From: Streptacidiphilus albus JL83 | GTDB taxonomy: Bacteria; Actinomycetota; Actinomycetes; Streptomycetales; Streptomycetaceae | Assembly: GCF_000744705.1 (NCBI RefSeq) | Contig: NZ_JQML01000001.1 | Coordinates: 7,140,017 to 7,204,016, forward strand | Length of the DNA stretch: 64,000 bases | Reading direction: 5' to 3' | Shown here: one piece after another, positions 9,703 to 21,800 of the stretch | How positions within the stretch are numbered: position 1 is the stretch's first letter | How the letters are laid out: each line of letters begins with the position of its first letter | Position numbers and translations under genes: made by a program | The notes under the pieces: model-generated | The model's input: only the letters and a program-made list of their open reading frames with translations | Database searches by the model: none | What the model was told of the DNA's origin: nothing

Positions 9703-12700
9703 ATGACGGACACCCAGACCGCCACCGCCACCTGGCCGCTGACGGCCGGACAGTCCGGAATGTGGTTCGCACAGCAGCTCGATCCCGCGAACCCGGCCTA
9801 CCAGATCGCCGAATGCCTCGAGATCCACGGGCCGGTGGACCTGACGCTGCTGGAGCAGGCGGTGCGGCAGTCGGTCGCCGAGGCGGAGACGCTCAGGCTG
9901 CGCTTCGACCAGGTCGGCGCCGAGGTGCGGCAGACCGTCGGACCGCTGCCCGACTGGACGGTGCACCTGGTCGACGTCGGCGCTGAGCCCGACCCCTGGC
10001 AGGCCGTCCGCGCCTGGACCGACGCGGACCTCGCCCGTCCGCTGGACCTGGACCGGGACCAGCTCTTCACCGTCGCCTTCCTCCCGGCCGGACCCGACCG
10101 GCTCTTCTACTACCAGCGCGCCCACCACCTCGCGATCGACGGCTACAGCGGTTCGCTGGTGGCCGCACGGGTCGCCGAGGTCTACAGCGCGCTGGTCGAG
10201 GGCCGGAGCACCGGCCGGCCGTTGCCGTCCTTCCGGAACCTGGTCGAGGCGGACGCGGCCTACCGTGCCTCCGAGCAGTGCGCCGAGGACCGCCGCTACT
10301 GGGGCGAGCGCTTCGCCGACCGGCCCGAGGCGACCGGCCTGGCCGGCCGGTCCGCCGCGCCCGCGGCCGACTGCCTCCGCCGCACGGTCGACCTGGACGC
10401 CGAGGCCGCAGCGCGGCTCCGTGCCGCCGCCCGACGGCTGGGGACCAGCCTGCCGGTCCTGGTCATGGCCGCGACCGCGCTCTACACCCACGGGCTGACC
10501 GGCGCCGAGGACATCGTCCTGGGCATGCCGGTCACCGCCCGCACCACCCGGCTCCTGCGCGCCACCCCGGGCATGGCCGCCAACGTCCTGCCGATCCGGC
10601 TGACAGTGCGTCCGGAATCCGGCCTGGCGGAGCTGACCCGGCAGACCAGTGCGACCATGCGGCAGGCGCTGCGGCACCAGCGCTACCGCTACGAGGACCT
10701 GCAACGCGACCTGAACCTCGTCCGGACCGGTGGCGCCCGACTCTTCGGAACCACGGTCAATGTGATGGCCTTCGACTACGACCTGCGCTTCGCCGGCCAC
10801 CGCTGCACCAACCACAACCTCTCCAACGGCTCCGTCGACGACCTGTCCTTCGCGCTCTACGACCGCCAGGACGGGGCCGGCCTGCACCTGGCCGTCGACG
10901 CCAACCCGGCGCTCTACGACGAGGACGCGACCGCCGGCCACGCCGGGCGCTTCGCCCGGCTGCTGGAGACCCTGGCCTCGCCGGACGCGGAGAACCGCGA
11001 CCCCCGTCGTCCGGTCGCCCGGATCGACCTCCTCACCCCGGAGGAGCGCCGCCGGGCCCTGGCCGAGGCCGAGGGCGCAGTCCGTCCGATCGCCGCCCGC
11101 ACCCTGCCGGAGCTGTTCGCCGCCCAGGTGGCACGCACCCCCGACGCGACCGCGCTGGTCTCCGAGGCGGAGGCCGGAATCGGCTACGCCGAGCTGGACG
11201 CCCGGGCGAACCGGCTGGCCCACCTGCTGGTCCGGCGCGGCATCGGCCCGGAGTCGCTGGTCGCCGTCGCCCTGCCGCGCTCCGTCGACCTGATCGTGGC
11301 CCTGCTCGGCGTGCTGAAGGCCGGCGGCGCGTATGTGCCGGTGGACCTCGCCAATCCGGCCGAGCGGATCGGCCACCTGCTGCAGGACTCCCGGCCCGCA
11401 CTGCTCCTCGGCAGCCGGGAGGCGACCCTCGACCTACCCGGGGGCGAACTGCCGCCGAGCCTGCTCCTGGACGCCCCGGAGACCCTGGCCGCGCTCGCGC
11501 TGGAACCGGCCACCGACCTCCGGGACACGGAGCGCACCGCGCCGCTGCTGCCGCAGCACCCCGCCTACGTGATCTACACCTCCGGCTCCACCGGACGCCC
11601 CAAGGGCGTGGTCGTCCCGCACCAGGGCCTGACCAACTACCTGACCCGGGTCGGCGAGGCCTACCCCGAGGTCGCCGGCAGCACCCTGATGCACGCCTCG
11701 GTCTCCTTCGACGCCGGGGTGACCGCGCTCTACGGCGCGCTCACCCACGGCGGCCGGGTGTACCTGGCGGCCCTGGACGAGGACCTGCCCCGGCTGCTCG
11801 GCGACCAGCGGCTGACCTTCCTCAAGGCCACGCCGTCCCACCTCGCACTGCTGGACGCGCTGCCCGACGAGTGCGCCCCCACCGGCCGGATGATGGTCGG
11901 CGGCGAGGCACTCAACGCCGCCCAGCTGCAGACCTGGCGGCGGCGCCACCCGAACGTGCCGATGGTGAACCACTACGGACCCACCGAGACCACCGTCGGC
12001 TGTGCCGACCACCTGACGGTCGCCGCCGACGAGGGCGGCGACGGCATCGTCCCGATCGGCCGACCGATGTGGAACACCGCCCTCCGGGTGCTGGACCCGG
12101 CGCTGCGCCCGGTCCCCGTCGGCACGGTCGGCGAACTCTACGTCGCCGGAGCCCAGTTGGCCCGGGGCTACCTCGACCGGCCCGGCCTGACCGCCGCCCG
12201 GTTCGTCGCCGACCCCTTCGGCGGCGCCGGGACCCGGATGTACCGCACCGGCGACGTCGTCCGCCGCAACCGGGACGGGGAGATCGAGTTCCTGGGCCGC
12301 GCCGACGACCAGGTCAAGATCCGTGGCTACCGGATCGAGCTGGGCGAGGTCGAATCCGCCCTGGCGGCGCTGCCCGACGTCGCCCAGGCCGCCGTCCTGG
12401 TCCAGCCGGAGCCCCAGCGCGACGGCGCGGCCCCGTCCGCCGGCGGCGGACGCCTGGTCGGCTACGTCGTCCCCGCCGTGGGAGCCGCCACCGACACCGA
12501 CGAACTGCCCGCCGCCGTCAGGTCAGCGCTGGCCGAGCGCCTGCCCGCGCACATGGTGCCCGCCGCCGTGGTCGTGCTGTCGGCCCTCCCGCTGACCGCC
12601 GGCGGAAAGCTCGACCGCCGTGCCCTGCCCGCCCCCGACTTCGCCGCCGCCACCGGCCGCCGCCCTGCCACCGCTCACGAGGAACTGCTCTGCGCGGCCT

Positions 12701-12870
12701 TCGCCGAGGTGCTCGGCCTGCCCGAGGTCGGGGCCGACGACTCCTTCTTCGAACTCGGCGGTCACTCGCTGCTGGCCATGGCCCTGGTCGAACGGCTCCG
12801 GAGCCAGAGCGTGGCGATCGACGTCCGCATGCTCTTCGCCGCGCCGACCGTCGCCGAGCTCGCCGAACTC
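9703..12870 (+). other. NRPS module 1: C(EntF-like)-A(acidic)-T
   Basis: C1 resembles the EntF condensation domain ([23 protein letters not shown]), a type that accepts an acyl or aryl donor. This suggests an N-acylated product, though no loading enzyme is visible. A1 pocket residues by alignment to GrsA positions are D-A-T-K-M-G-H-V-G-K, close to the Asp code DLTKVGHVGK. Lys at 278 and His at 322 suit an acidic side chain. The T-domain serine is codon 12766. Confidence 0.75.
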
Positions 12871-15800
12871 ACCGACCCCACCGAGCACACTGGCGCGGCA
12901 GGCGCGGCCGGGCTCCGGGAGACGCCGGTCCCGCCCAACCGCATCCCCGCCGACGCGACCGCGCTCACCCCCGACCTGCTGCCCCTGGTCGACCTCACCC
13001 CGGCCGAGATCGAGCGGATCGTCGCCGCAGTCCCCGGCGGCGCCGCCGGAATCGCCGACATCTATCCCCTGGCGCCGCTCCAGGAGGGCATCTTCTTCCA
13101 CCACCTGATGCGGCGCGCCGAGGGCGGCGAAGCCTACGTCGTCCCCGCCGTACTCGGCTTCGACACCGAGGAACGGCTCCACTCCTTCCTCACCGCGCTG
13201 CAGACCGTGGTCGACCGCCACGACGTGCTCCGCACCGCCGTGATGTGGGAAGGGCTGCGCGAACCCGTCCAGGTGGTGCTGCGCCACGCCCCGCTGCCGG
13301 TGCGGGAGCTCGCCCTCGAACCCGGCGTCTCCGGCCCGGCCGCCGTCGCCGCGCTGAAGGCGCACTGCGACACCCCCATGGACATCCAGCAGGCGCCGCT
13401 GGTCCGTGCCTGCACGGCCATCGAGCCGGAGACCGGCCTGGCTCTGCTACTGCTCCAGTTCCACGACCTGGTCCGCGACCACACCACGATGGAGGTCGTG
13501 CTCGACGAGATCCGCGCCCTGCTGAACGGAGACGCGGACCAGCTGCCGGCACCGCTCCCGTTCCGCGACTTCGTGGCCCGGGCCCGGAGCCGCTCCCAGG
13601 ACGGGCAGGACGAGAAGTACTTCGCCGAACTGCTGGCCGGCATCGACGAACCGACGGCCCCCTTCGGCCTGGTCGACATCCACGCCGGAAGCTCGGCCCC
13701 CGCCGAGGCGAAGCTCTCGGTCGACGACCGGCTGGCGGAGCGCGTCCGGGCACAGGCCCGCCGCCACGGCGTCAGCGCGGCCACCCTCTTCCACACCGCC
13801 TGGGCACGGGTCGTGGCCGCCACCGCCAACCGTGAGGACGTGGTCTTCGGCACCGTCCTGTTCGGCCGGATGCAGGCCGGAGCCAGCGCGGACCGTGCCC
13901 TCGGCCTGTTCATCAACACCCTCCCGGTACGGGTCGGCACCACCGGAGTCGGGGCGCTGGACGCGGTCCGGGACATGCAGGGCCAGCTCACCCGTCTGCT
14001 GGCACACGAGCACGCCCCGCTGGCCCTGGCCCAGCGGGCCGGCGGCCTGCCGCCGCAGACGCCGCTGTTCACCTCGCTGCTCAACTTCCGGCACACCCCC
14101 GGCGGCGGCGTCACCCCCGACGTCGGCCTCCCGGGCACCGAGGTGCTCCACGCAGAAGAGCGCAGCTACTACCCGCTCACCGTCTCCGTCGACGACACCG
14201 GCGCGGGCTTCGTCGTGACCGCCCACACCGCCACACCGGTCGACCCACGGCAGGTCTGTGCGCTGTTGCAGAACACCCTGGCCGGCTTGGTCACCGCCCT
14301 GGAGTCGGCCCCGCAGACGCCGCTCGCCCGGCTGGACGTACTGGACGGTGCTGAGCGGTCGCGGATCGTCGGTGAGTGGAACGACACGGCGCATGAGGTG
14401 CCGTCCGGGACGTTGCCGGAGTTGTTCGAGGCGCAGGTGGTGCGGACGCCGGATGCGGTGGCGGTGGTCCTCGACGGCGTCGAGCTGACCTACCGCCAGC
14501 TGAACGCCCGGGCGAACAGGCTGGCCCGGCTGCTGGTGACGCAGGGAGCGGGGCCGGAGTCGCTGGTGGCGGTACTGATGGAGCGCTCCGTCGAACTGGT
14601 CGTGTCGCTGCTGGCGGTACTCAAGGCGGGTGCCGCCTACCTGCCGGTCGATCCCGACTACCCGGCCACCCGCATCGCCCAGGTGCTGACCGAGGCGCAG
14701 CCGACCGTGCTGCTCTCGACGCTCGCCTGCGTGGACGGCGCCGAGACCGTCGCCGGCGTTCCGGTCCTGGCGCTGGACGCCCCGACCGTCGCCGCTTCGG
14801 TCGCCGAGCTGGGGGTGGCGGATCTGGGGGATGGGGAGCGGCGTGGAGCCCTGTTGTCGTCGCATCCGGCGTATGTGATTTTCACGTCGGGTTCGACGGG
14901 GCGTCCGAAGGGTGTGGTGGTTGCGCATGCGGGTGTGGTGAATCGTTTGGCGTGGATGCAGGGTGTTTATGGTCTGGTGGCGTCGGATCGGGTGTTGCAG
15001 AAGACGCCGTTCGGTTTTGATGTGTCGGTGTGGGAGTTCTTCTGGCCGTTGCTGGAGGGTGCCGCGTTGGTGGTGGCGCGTCCGGGTGGTCATCGGGATC
15101 CGGCGTATCTGGCTGATCTGATTCGGCGGGAGAAGGTCTCCGTCACTCACTTCGTTCCGTCGATGCTGCGGGTGTTCCTGGCGGAGCGGGCTGCTGCCGA
15201 CTGTGGTGGGTTGCGGTTGGTGTTCTGCAGTGGTGAGGCGTTGTCGGGGGATTTGCGGGACGGTTGTGTGCGGGTGCTGGGGGTGTCGTTGCACAATTTG
15301 TACGGGCCGACGGAGGCGTCGGTGGATGTGACGGCGTGGTCGTGTGCGGGTGATGTGGCGGGGTCGGTGGTGCCGATCGGTGCGCCGGTGTGGAACACGC
15401 GGGTGTATGTGCTGGATGCGGCGCTGCAGCCGGTGCCGGTGGGTGTCGCGGGTGAGCTGTATTTGGCGGGTGTGCAGTTGGCGCGGGGGTATCTGGGGCG
15501 TCCTGGGTTGTCGGCGGAGCGGTTTGTGGCGGATCCGTTCGGTGTGTCGGGGTCGCGGATGTATCGGACCGGGGATGTGGTTCGGTGGCGTGGGGACGGG
15601 AATCTGGAGTACCTGGGTCGTGCGGATGACCAGGTGAAGTTGCGTGGGTTCCGGATCGAGCTGGGTGAGGTTCAGGCCGCGCTGGCAGCGTGCGCGGGGG
15701 TTGCGGGTGCTGCTGTGGTGGTGCGTGAGGACGTGGCGGGTGATCCGCGCCTGGTCGGCTACGCCGTCGCGGCCACGGGAACGTCGCTGGACACGGCGGT

Positions 15801-18800
15801 GCTGCGTGGACGTCTGGCGGAGGTGCTGCCGGAGTACATGGTGCCGTCGGCGATCGTGGTCCTGGAGGCGCTGCCGCTCACGGTGAACGGGAAGCTCGAC
15901 CGCCGTGCTCTGCCCGAGCCCGAGTTCACCGTCGCGCCCGCGCTCCGTGGTCCGGCGTCGCTCCGGGAAGAGCTGCTTTGCGAGGCGTTCGCACAGGTGC
16001 TGGGCCTGCCCACGGTCGGCGTCGACGACAACTTCTTCGCTCTGGGTGGCCATTCGCTGCTCGCGACGCGGCTCATCGGCCGGCTCCGCACGGTGCTGGG
16101 TGTGGAGGTGCCGATCCGGGCGCTGTTCGAAGCTCCCACGGTCGCCGCACTTGCCGTCCGATTGGACGGCTCGGTGCGGACGCGCCCGGCGCTGGTCGCG
16201 GCCTCGCGTCGGCCGTCGCCCTCGGAACCAGAGCTGCTGTCGTTCGCGCAGCAGCGGCTCTGGTTCCTGGGTGAGCTGGAGGGCCCCAGCGCGACCTACA
16301 ACCTGCCCTTGGTCCTGCGGCTGGACGGCGCGCTTGACGTGGCGGCCCTGAGCGCGGCTCTGGTCGATGTGGTGGGTCGGCACGAGGTGCTGCGGACGGT
16401 GTTCACGGCCGTCGATGGCCAGCCGGTCCAGGTGGTTCAGGATGCGGCATCGATCGGCTCGCTGTTGACCGTCGTGGACCTGGCAGACGAGGGGCCCGAG
16501 GCCGTCGCGGGGGCGGTGGCCGGAGCAGCGGGGTACATCTTCGACCTGAGTGACGAAGTGCCCATGCGGGCATGGCTGTTCGAAGAAGGCCACCAGCGGC
16601 ACGTGCTCGTGCTGGTGGTGCATCACATCGCGGGTGATGGTTGGTCGATGAATCCGCTGGCACGGGACGTGTCGGCAGCGTACGAAGCTCGACGGGTAGA
16701 CCGCTCGCCGGAGTGGTCGTCGTTGCCGGTGCAGTACGGGGATTATGCGCTGTGGCAGCGTGGGTTGTTGGGTGATGCGGCTGATCCGGGGAGTCTGCTG
16801 TCGGAGCAGTTGGGTTACTGGCGTGGGGTGTTGGCGGGTGTGCCGGAGGAGTTGGTGCTTCCGGTGGATCGGTTGCGTCCGGCGGTGGCAAGTCACCGGG
16901 GTGGGACGGTCGGTTTCTCGGTGCCGGCTGGGTTGCATGAGCGGTTGGTGGGGTTGGCTCGTGCTGAGGGTGTGACGGTGTTCATGGTGTTGCAGGCCGC
17001 GTTGGCGGTGCTGCTGTCGCGTCTGGGTGCGGGGACGGACATTCCGATCGGCTCGCCGGTGGCGGGGCGCACGGATGAGGCGTTGGACGATCTGGTCGGG
17101 TTCTTCGTCAATACCCTCGTTCTGCGGACGGATGTGTCGGGTTCTCCGTCGTTCGTGGAGTTGCTGGGTCGGGTGCGGGAGGTGGGTCTGGGTGCGTTCG
17201 CGCATCAGGATGTGCCGTTCGAGCGTCTGGTGGAGGATCTGGCGCCGGCGCGTTCCATGTCCCGCCACCCGCTGTTCCAGGTGATGTTGACCCTGCAGAA
17301 CAATGCTCGGGCGGTGCTGGACCTGCCGGGTCTCGATGTGAACGTGTTGCCCTCGGGTGACCTGGCGGCGCGGTTCGATCTGGCGTTCACGTTGGCCGAG
17401 GTTGTCGGTGATGGTGGTGTGCCGGCCGGGTTGGAGGGTTCGCTGACGTTTGCCCGGGATCTGTTTGATGTGGGTTCGGTGGAGCTGTTGGTTGAGCGGT
17501 TCGTGCGGGTGCTGGGTGCGGTGGTGGGTGCGCCGGAGCGGTCGGTGGATCGGGTCGAGGTGCTGGGTGCGGCTGAGCGGTCGCGGATTGTCGGTGAGTG
17601 GAACGACACGGTGCATGAGGTGCCGTCCGGGACGTTGCCGGAGTTGTTCGAGGCGCAGGTGGTGCGGACGCCGGATGCGGTGGCGGTGGTTTTCGAGGGT
17701 GTCTCGGTCAGTTATGCGGAGTTGAATGCGCGGGCGAATCGTCTGGCGCGGTTGCTGGTTCGTCGTGGGGTGGGGCCGGAGTTCCTGGTTGCCGTGCTGA
17801 TGGAGCGGTCGGTGGAGATGGTCGTCGCGCTGCTGGCGGTACTCAAGGCGGGTGCCGCCTACCTGCCGGTCGATCCCGACTACCCGGCCACCCGCATCGC
17901 CCAGGTACTGACCGAGGCGCAGCCGGTGATCGTCCTGTCGACAGCGGAGTGCGCGAGTCGACTCGGGGAGACCCTCGACTTCCGTCTGCTGATGGTCGAT
18001 GCCGTTGACACGGAGCCTGCGGCGAGTGCAGCCGATCTCACCACCGACGAGCGTAACGGCCTGTTGCTTCCGGAACATCCGGCGTATGTGATTTTTACGT
18101 CGGGTTCGACGGGGCGTCCGAAGGGTGTGGTGGTTGCGCATGCGGGTGTGGTGAATCGGTTGGCGTGGATGCAGGGTGTTTATGGTCTGGTGGCGTCGGA
18201 TCGGGTGTTGCAGAAGACGCCGTTCGGTTTTGATGTGTCGGTGTGGGAGTTCTTCTGGCCGTTGTTGGAGGGTGCTGCGTTGGTGGTGGCGCGTCCGGGT
18301 GGTCATCGGGATCCGGCGTATCTGGCTGATCTGATTCGGCGGGAGCGGGTGACGGTCACTCATTTCGTTCCGTCGATGCTGCGGGTGTTCCTGGCGGAGC
18401 GGGCTGCTGCCGACTGTGGTGGGTTGCGGTTGGTGTTCTGCAGTGGTGAGGCGTTGTCGGGGGATTTGCGGGACGGTTGTGTGCGGGTGCTGGGGGTGTC
18501 GTTGCACAATTTGTACGGGCCGACGGAGGCGTCGGTGGATGTGACGGCGTGGTCGTGTGCGGGTGATGTGGCGGGGTCGGTGGTGCCGATCGGTGCGCCG
18601 GTGTGGAACACGCGGGTGTATGTGCTGGATGCGGCGCTGCAGCCGGTGCCGGTGGGTGTCGCGGGTGAGCTGTATTTGGCGGGTGTGCAGTTGGCGCGGG
18701 GGTATCTGGGGCGTCCTGGGTTGTCGGCGGAGCGGTTTGTGGCGGATCCGTTCGGTGTGTCGGGGTCGCGGATGTATCGGACCGGGGATGTGGTTCGGTG

Positions 18801-21800
18801 GCGTGGGGACGGGAACCTGGAGTACCTGGGTCGTGCGGATGACCAGGTGAAGTTGCGTGGGTTCCGGATCGAGCTGGGTGAGGTTCAGGCCGCGCTGGCA
18901 GCGTGCGCGGGGGTTGCGGGCGCTGCTGTGGTGGTGCGTGAGGACGTGGCGGGTGATCCGCGCCTGGTCGGCTACGCCGTCGCGACCGGGGCAGCTGCAT
19001 CGTTGGATCCGGCCGAACTGCGGGCGACTGTCGCCCGTTCACTGCCGGAGTACATGGTGCCGTCGGCGATCGTGGTCCTGGACGAGCTGCCGCTCACGGT
19101 GAACGGGAAGCTCGACCGCCGTGCTCTGCCCGAGCCGGAGGTTGTGCTGTCGTTGGCGCGGGTGCCTCGTTCGGCGCGGGAGGAGGTGCTTGCGGCGCTG
19201 TTTGCCGAGGTGCTGGGTGTGTCGCGTGTCGGGTTGGACGACAACTTCTTTGCTCTGGGCGGTCATTCGCTGCTGGCGACGCGGTTGGTGAGTCGGATCC
19301 GTTCGGTGCTGGGTGTGGAGGTGTCGATCCGGGCGCTGTTCGAGGCTCCGACGGTGGGTGCGCTCGCGGGGAGCCTGGAGCGGTCGGGCCGTGTGCGCCC
19401 GGCACTGACTGCGCTGCCGCGATCCGTGTCCGGGGTGGTGCCGGTGTCGTTCGCGCAGCAGCGGCTGTGGTTCCTGGGCGAGTTGGAGGGGGCGAACTCC
19501 CTCTACAACATCCCGCTCACTCTCGGGTTGACCGGGCCGCTGGACACGTCCGCGCTGGCTGCAGCGCTGCTCGACGTCGTGGGCCGGCACGAGGTCCTGC
19601 GCACCGTCTTCCCCGCCGTCGACGGACAACCGCACCAGCAGATTCTGTCCATGGACACGGTAGGACCGCTGCTGTCGGTGATCGACGCCGAAGGGCTGGA
19701 CGCATCGGCCGTTGCGGATCTCGTGGCCTCGGCGTCCGGGCATGCCTTCGACCTGGCGGTGGAGCTGCCGTTGCGGGCGTGGCTCTTCCGGATGGCACCG
19801 GAGGAGCACGTCCTGCTGGTGGTGGTGCATCACATCGCGGGTGACGGCTGGTCAATGAATCCGCTGGCACGGGACGTGTCGGCCGCGTACGCAGCACGGA
19901 CAGCGGGCTCGGCTCCGGAGTGGGCCCCGTTGCCGGTGCAGTACACAGACTACGCAGGCTGGCAGCGGGAGTTGCTGGGCGCGGCCGACGCGTCGGAAAG
20001 TCTCCTCTCGGAGCAGTTGTCGTACTGGCGTGGGGTGTTGGCGGGTGTGCCGGAGGAGTTGGTGCTTCCGGTGGATCGGTTGCGTCCGGCGGTGGCTAGT
20101 CACCGGGGTGAGACGGTCGGGTTCTCTGTGCCGGTTGAGTTGCATGAGCGGTTGGTGGGGTTGGCTCGTGCTGAGGGTGTGACGGTGTTCATGGTGTTGC
20201 AGGCCGCGTTGGCGGTGCTGCTGTCGCGTCTGGGTGCGGGGACGGACATCCCGATCGGCTCGCCCGTGGCGGGACGCACGGACGAGGCGTTGGACGACCT
20301 GGTGGGGTTCTTCGTCAATACCTTGGTGCTGCGGACGGATGTGTCGGGTTCTCCGTCGTTCGTGGAGTTGCTGGGTCGGGTGCGGGAGGTGGGTCTGGGT
20401 GCGTTCGCGCATCAGGATGTGCCGTTCGAGCGTCTGGTGGAGGATCTGGCGCCGGCGCGTTCCATGTCCCGCCACCCGCTGTTCCAGGTGATGCTGACCC
20501 TGCAGAACAACGCCCAGGCAGCACTTGACCTGCCCGGCGTGGATGCTGTGCTGCTCCGGGCCGATGAGGCCCCGGCCAAGTTCGATCTGGCGTTCACGTT
20601 GGCCGAGGTTGTCGGTGACGGCGGCGCGCCGGCCGGGTTGGAGGGTTCGCTGACGTTTGCCCGGGATCTGTTTGATGTGGGTTCGGTGGAGCTGTTGGTT
20701 GAGCGGTTCGTGCGGGTGCTGGGTGCGGTGGTGGGTGCGCCGGAGCGGTCGGTGGATCGGGTCGAGGTGCTGGGTGCGGCTGAGCGGTCGCGGATTGTCG
20801 GTGAGTGGAACGACACGGTGCATGAGGTGCCGTCCGGGACGTTGCCGGAGTTGTTCGAGGCGCAGGTGGTGCGGACGCCGGATGCGGTGGCGGTGGTCTT
20901 CGAGGGTGTCTCGGTCAGTTATGCGCAGTTGAATGCGCGGGCGAATCGTCTGGCGCGGTTGCTGGTTCGTCGTGGGGTGGGGCCGGAGTCCCTGGTTGCC
21001 GTGCTGATGGAGCGGTCGGTGGAGATGGTCGTCGCGCTGCTGGCGGTCATGAAGGCCGGCGGCGCCTACCTGCCGGTCGATCCCGACTACCCCACCACCC
21101 GCATCGCCGGGATGGTGAGCGATGCCAGGCCGGCGGCACTACTGGCGACGTGTCACTGCGCCCAGGCGCTCGCTGACCTGCCGGAGGACCTGCCGTGGCT
21201 GCTGGTCGACGAGCCCACGCTACTGGCAGAGACGGGCGAGCTGGGTGCAGCCGATCTCACCGCCGACGAGCGTAACGGCCTGTTGCTTCCGGATCATCCG
21301 GCGTATGTGATTTTTACGTCGGGTTCGACGGGGCGTCCGAAGGGTGTGGTGGTTGCGCATGCGGGTGTGGTGAATCGTTTGGCGTGGATGCAGGGTGTTT
21401 ATGGTCTGGTGGCGTCGGATCGGGTGTTGCAGAAGACGCCGTTCGGTTTTGATGTGTCGGTGTGGGAGTTCTTCTGGCCGTTGCTGGAGGGTGCTGCGTT
21501 GGTGGTGGCGCGTCCGGGTGGTCATCGGGATCCGGCGTATCTGGCTGATCTGATTCGGCGGGAGCGGGTGACGGTCACTCATTTCGTTCCGTCGATGCTG
21601 CGGGTGTTTTTGGCGGAGCGGGCTGCTGCCGACTGTGGTGGGTTGCGGTTGGTGTTCTGCAGTGGTGAGGCGTTGTCGGGGGATTTGCGGGACGGTTGTG
21701 TGCGGGTGCTGGGGGTGTCGTTGCACAATTTGTACGGGCCGACGGAGGCGTCGGTGGATGTGACGGCGTGGTCGTGTGCGGGTGATGTGGCGGGGTCGGT

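Noticed and set aside
13447..18507. Very long open frame on the minus strand opposite the first NRPS gene
   Set aside because: High-GC coding DNA routinely leaves the antisense frame open. The translation is His/Arg/Gln-rich, repeats with the NRPS modules and resembles no family.
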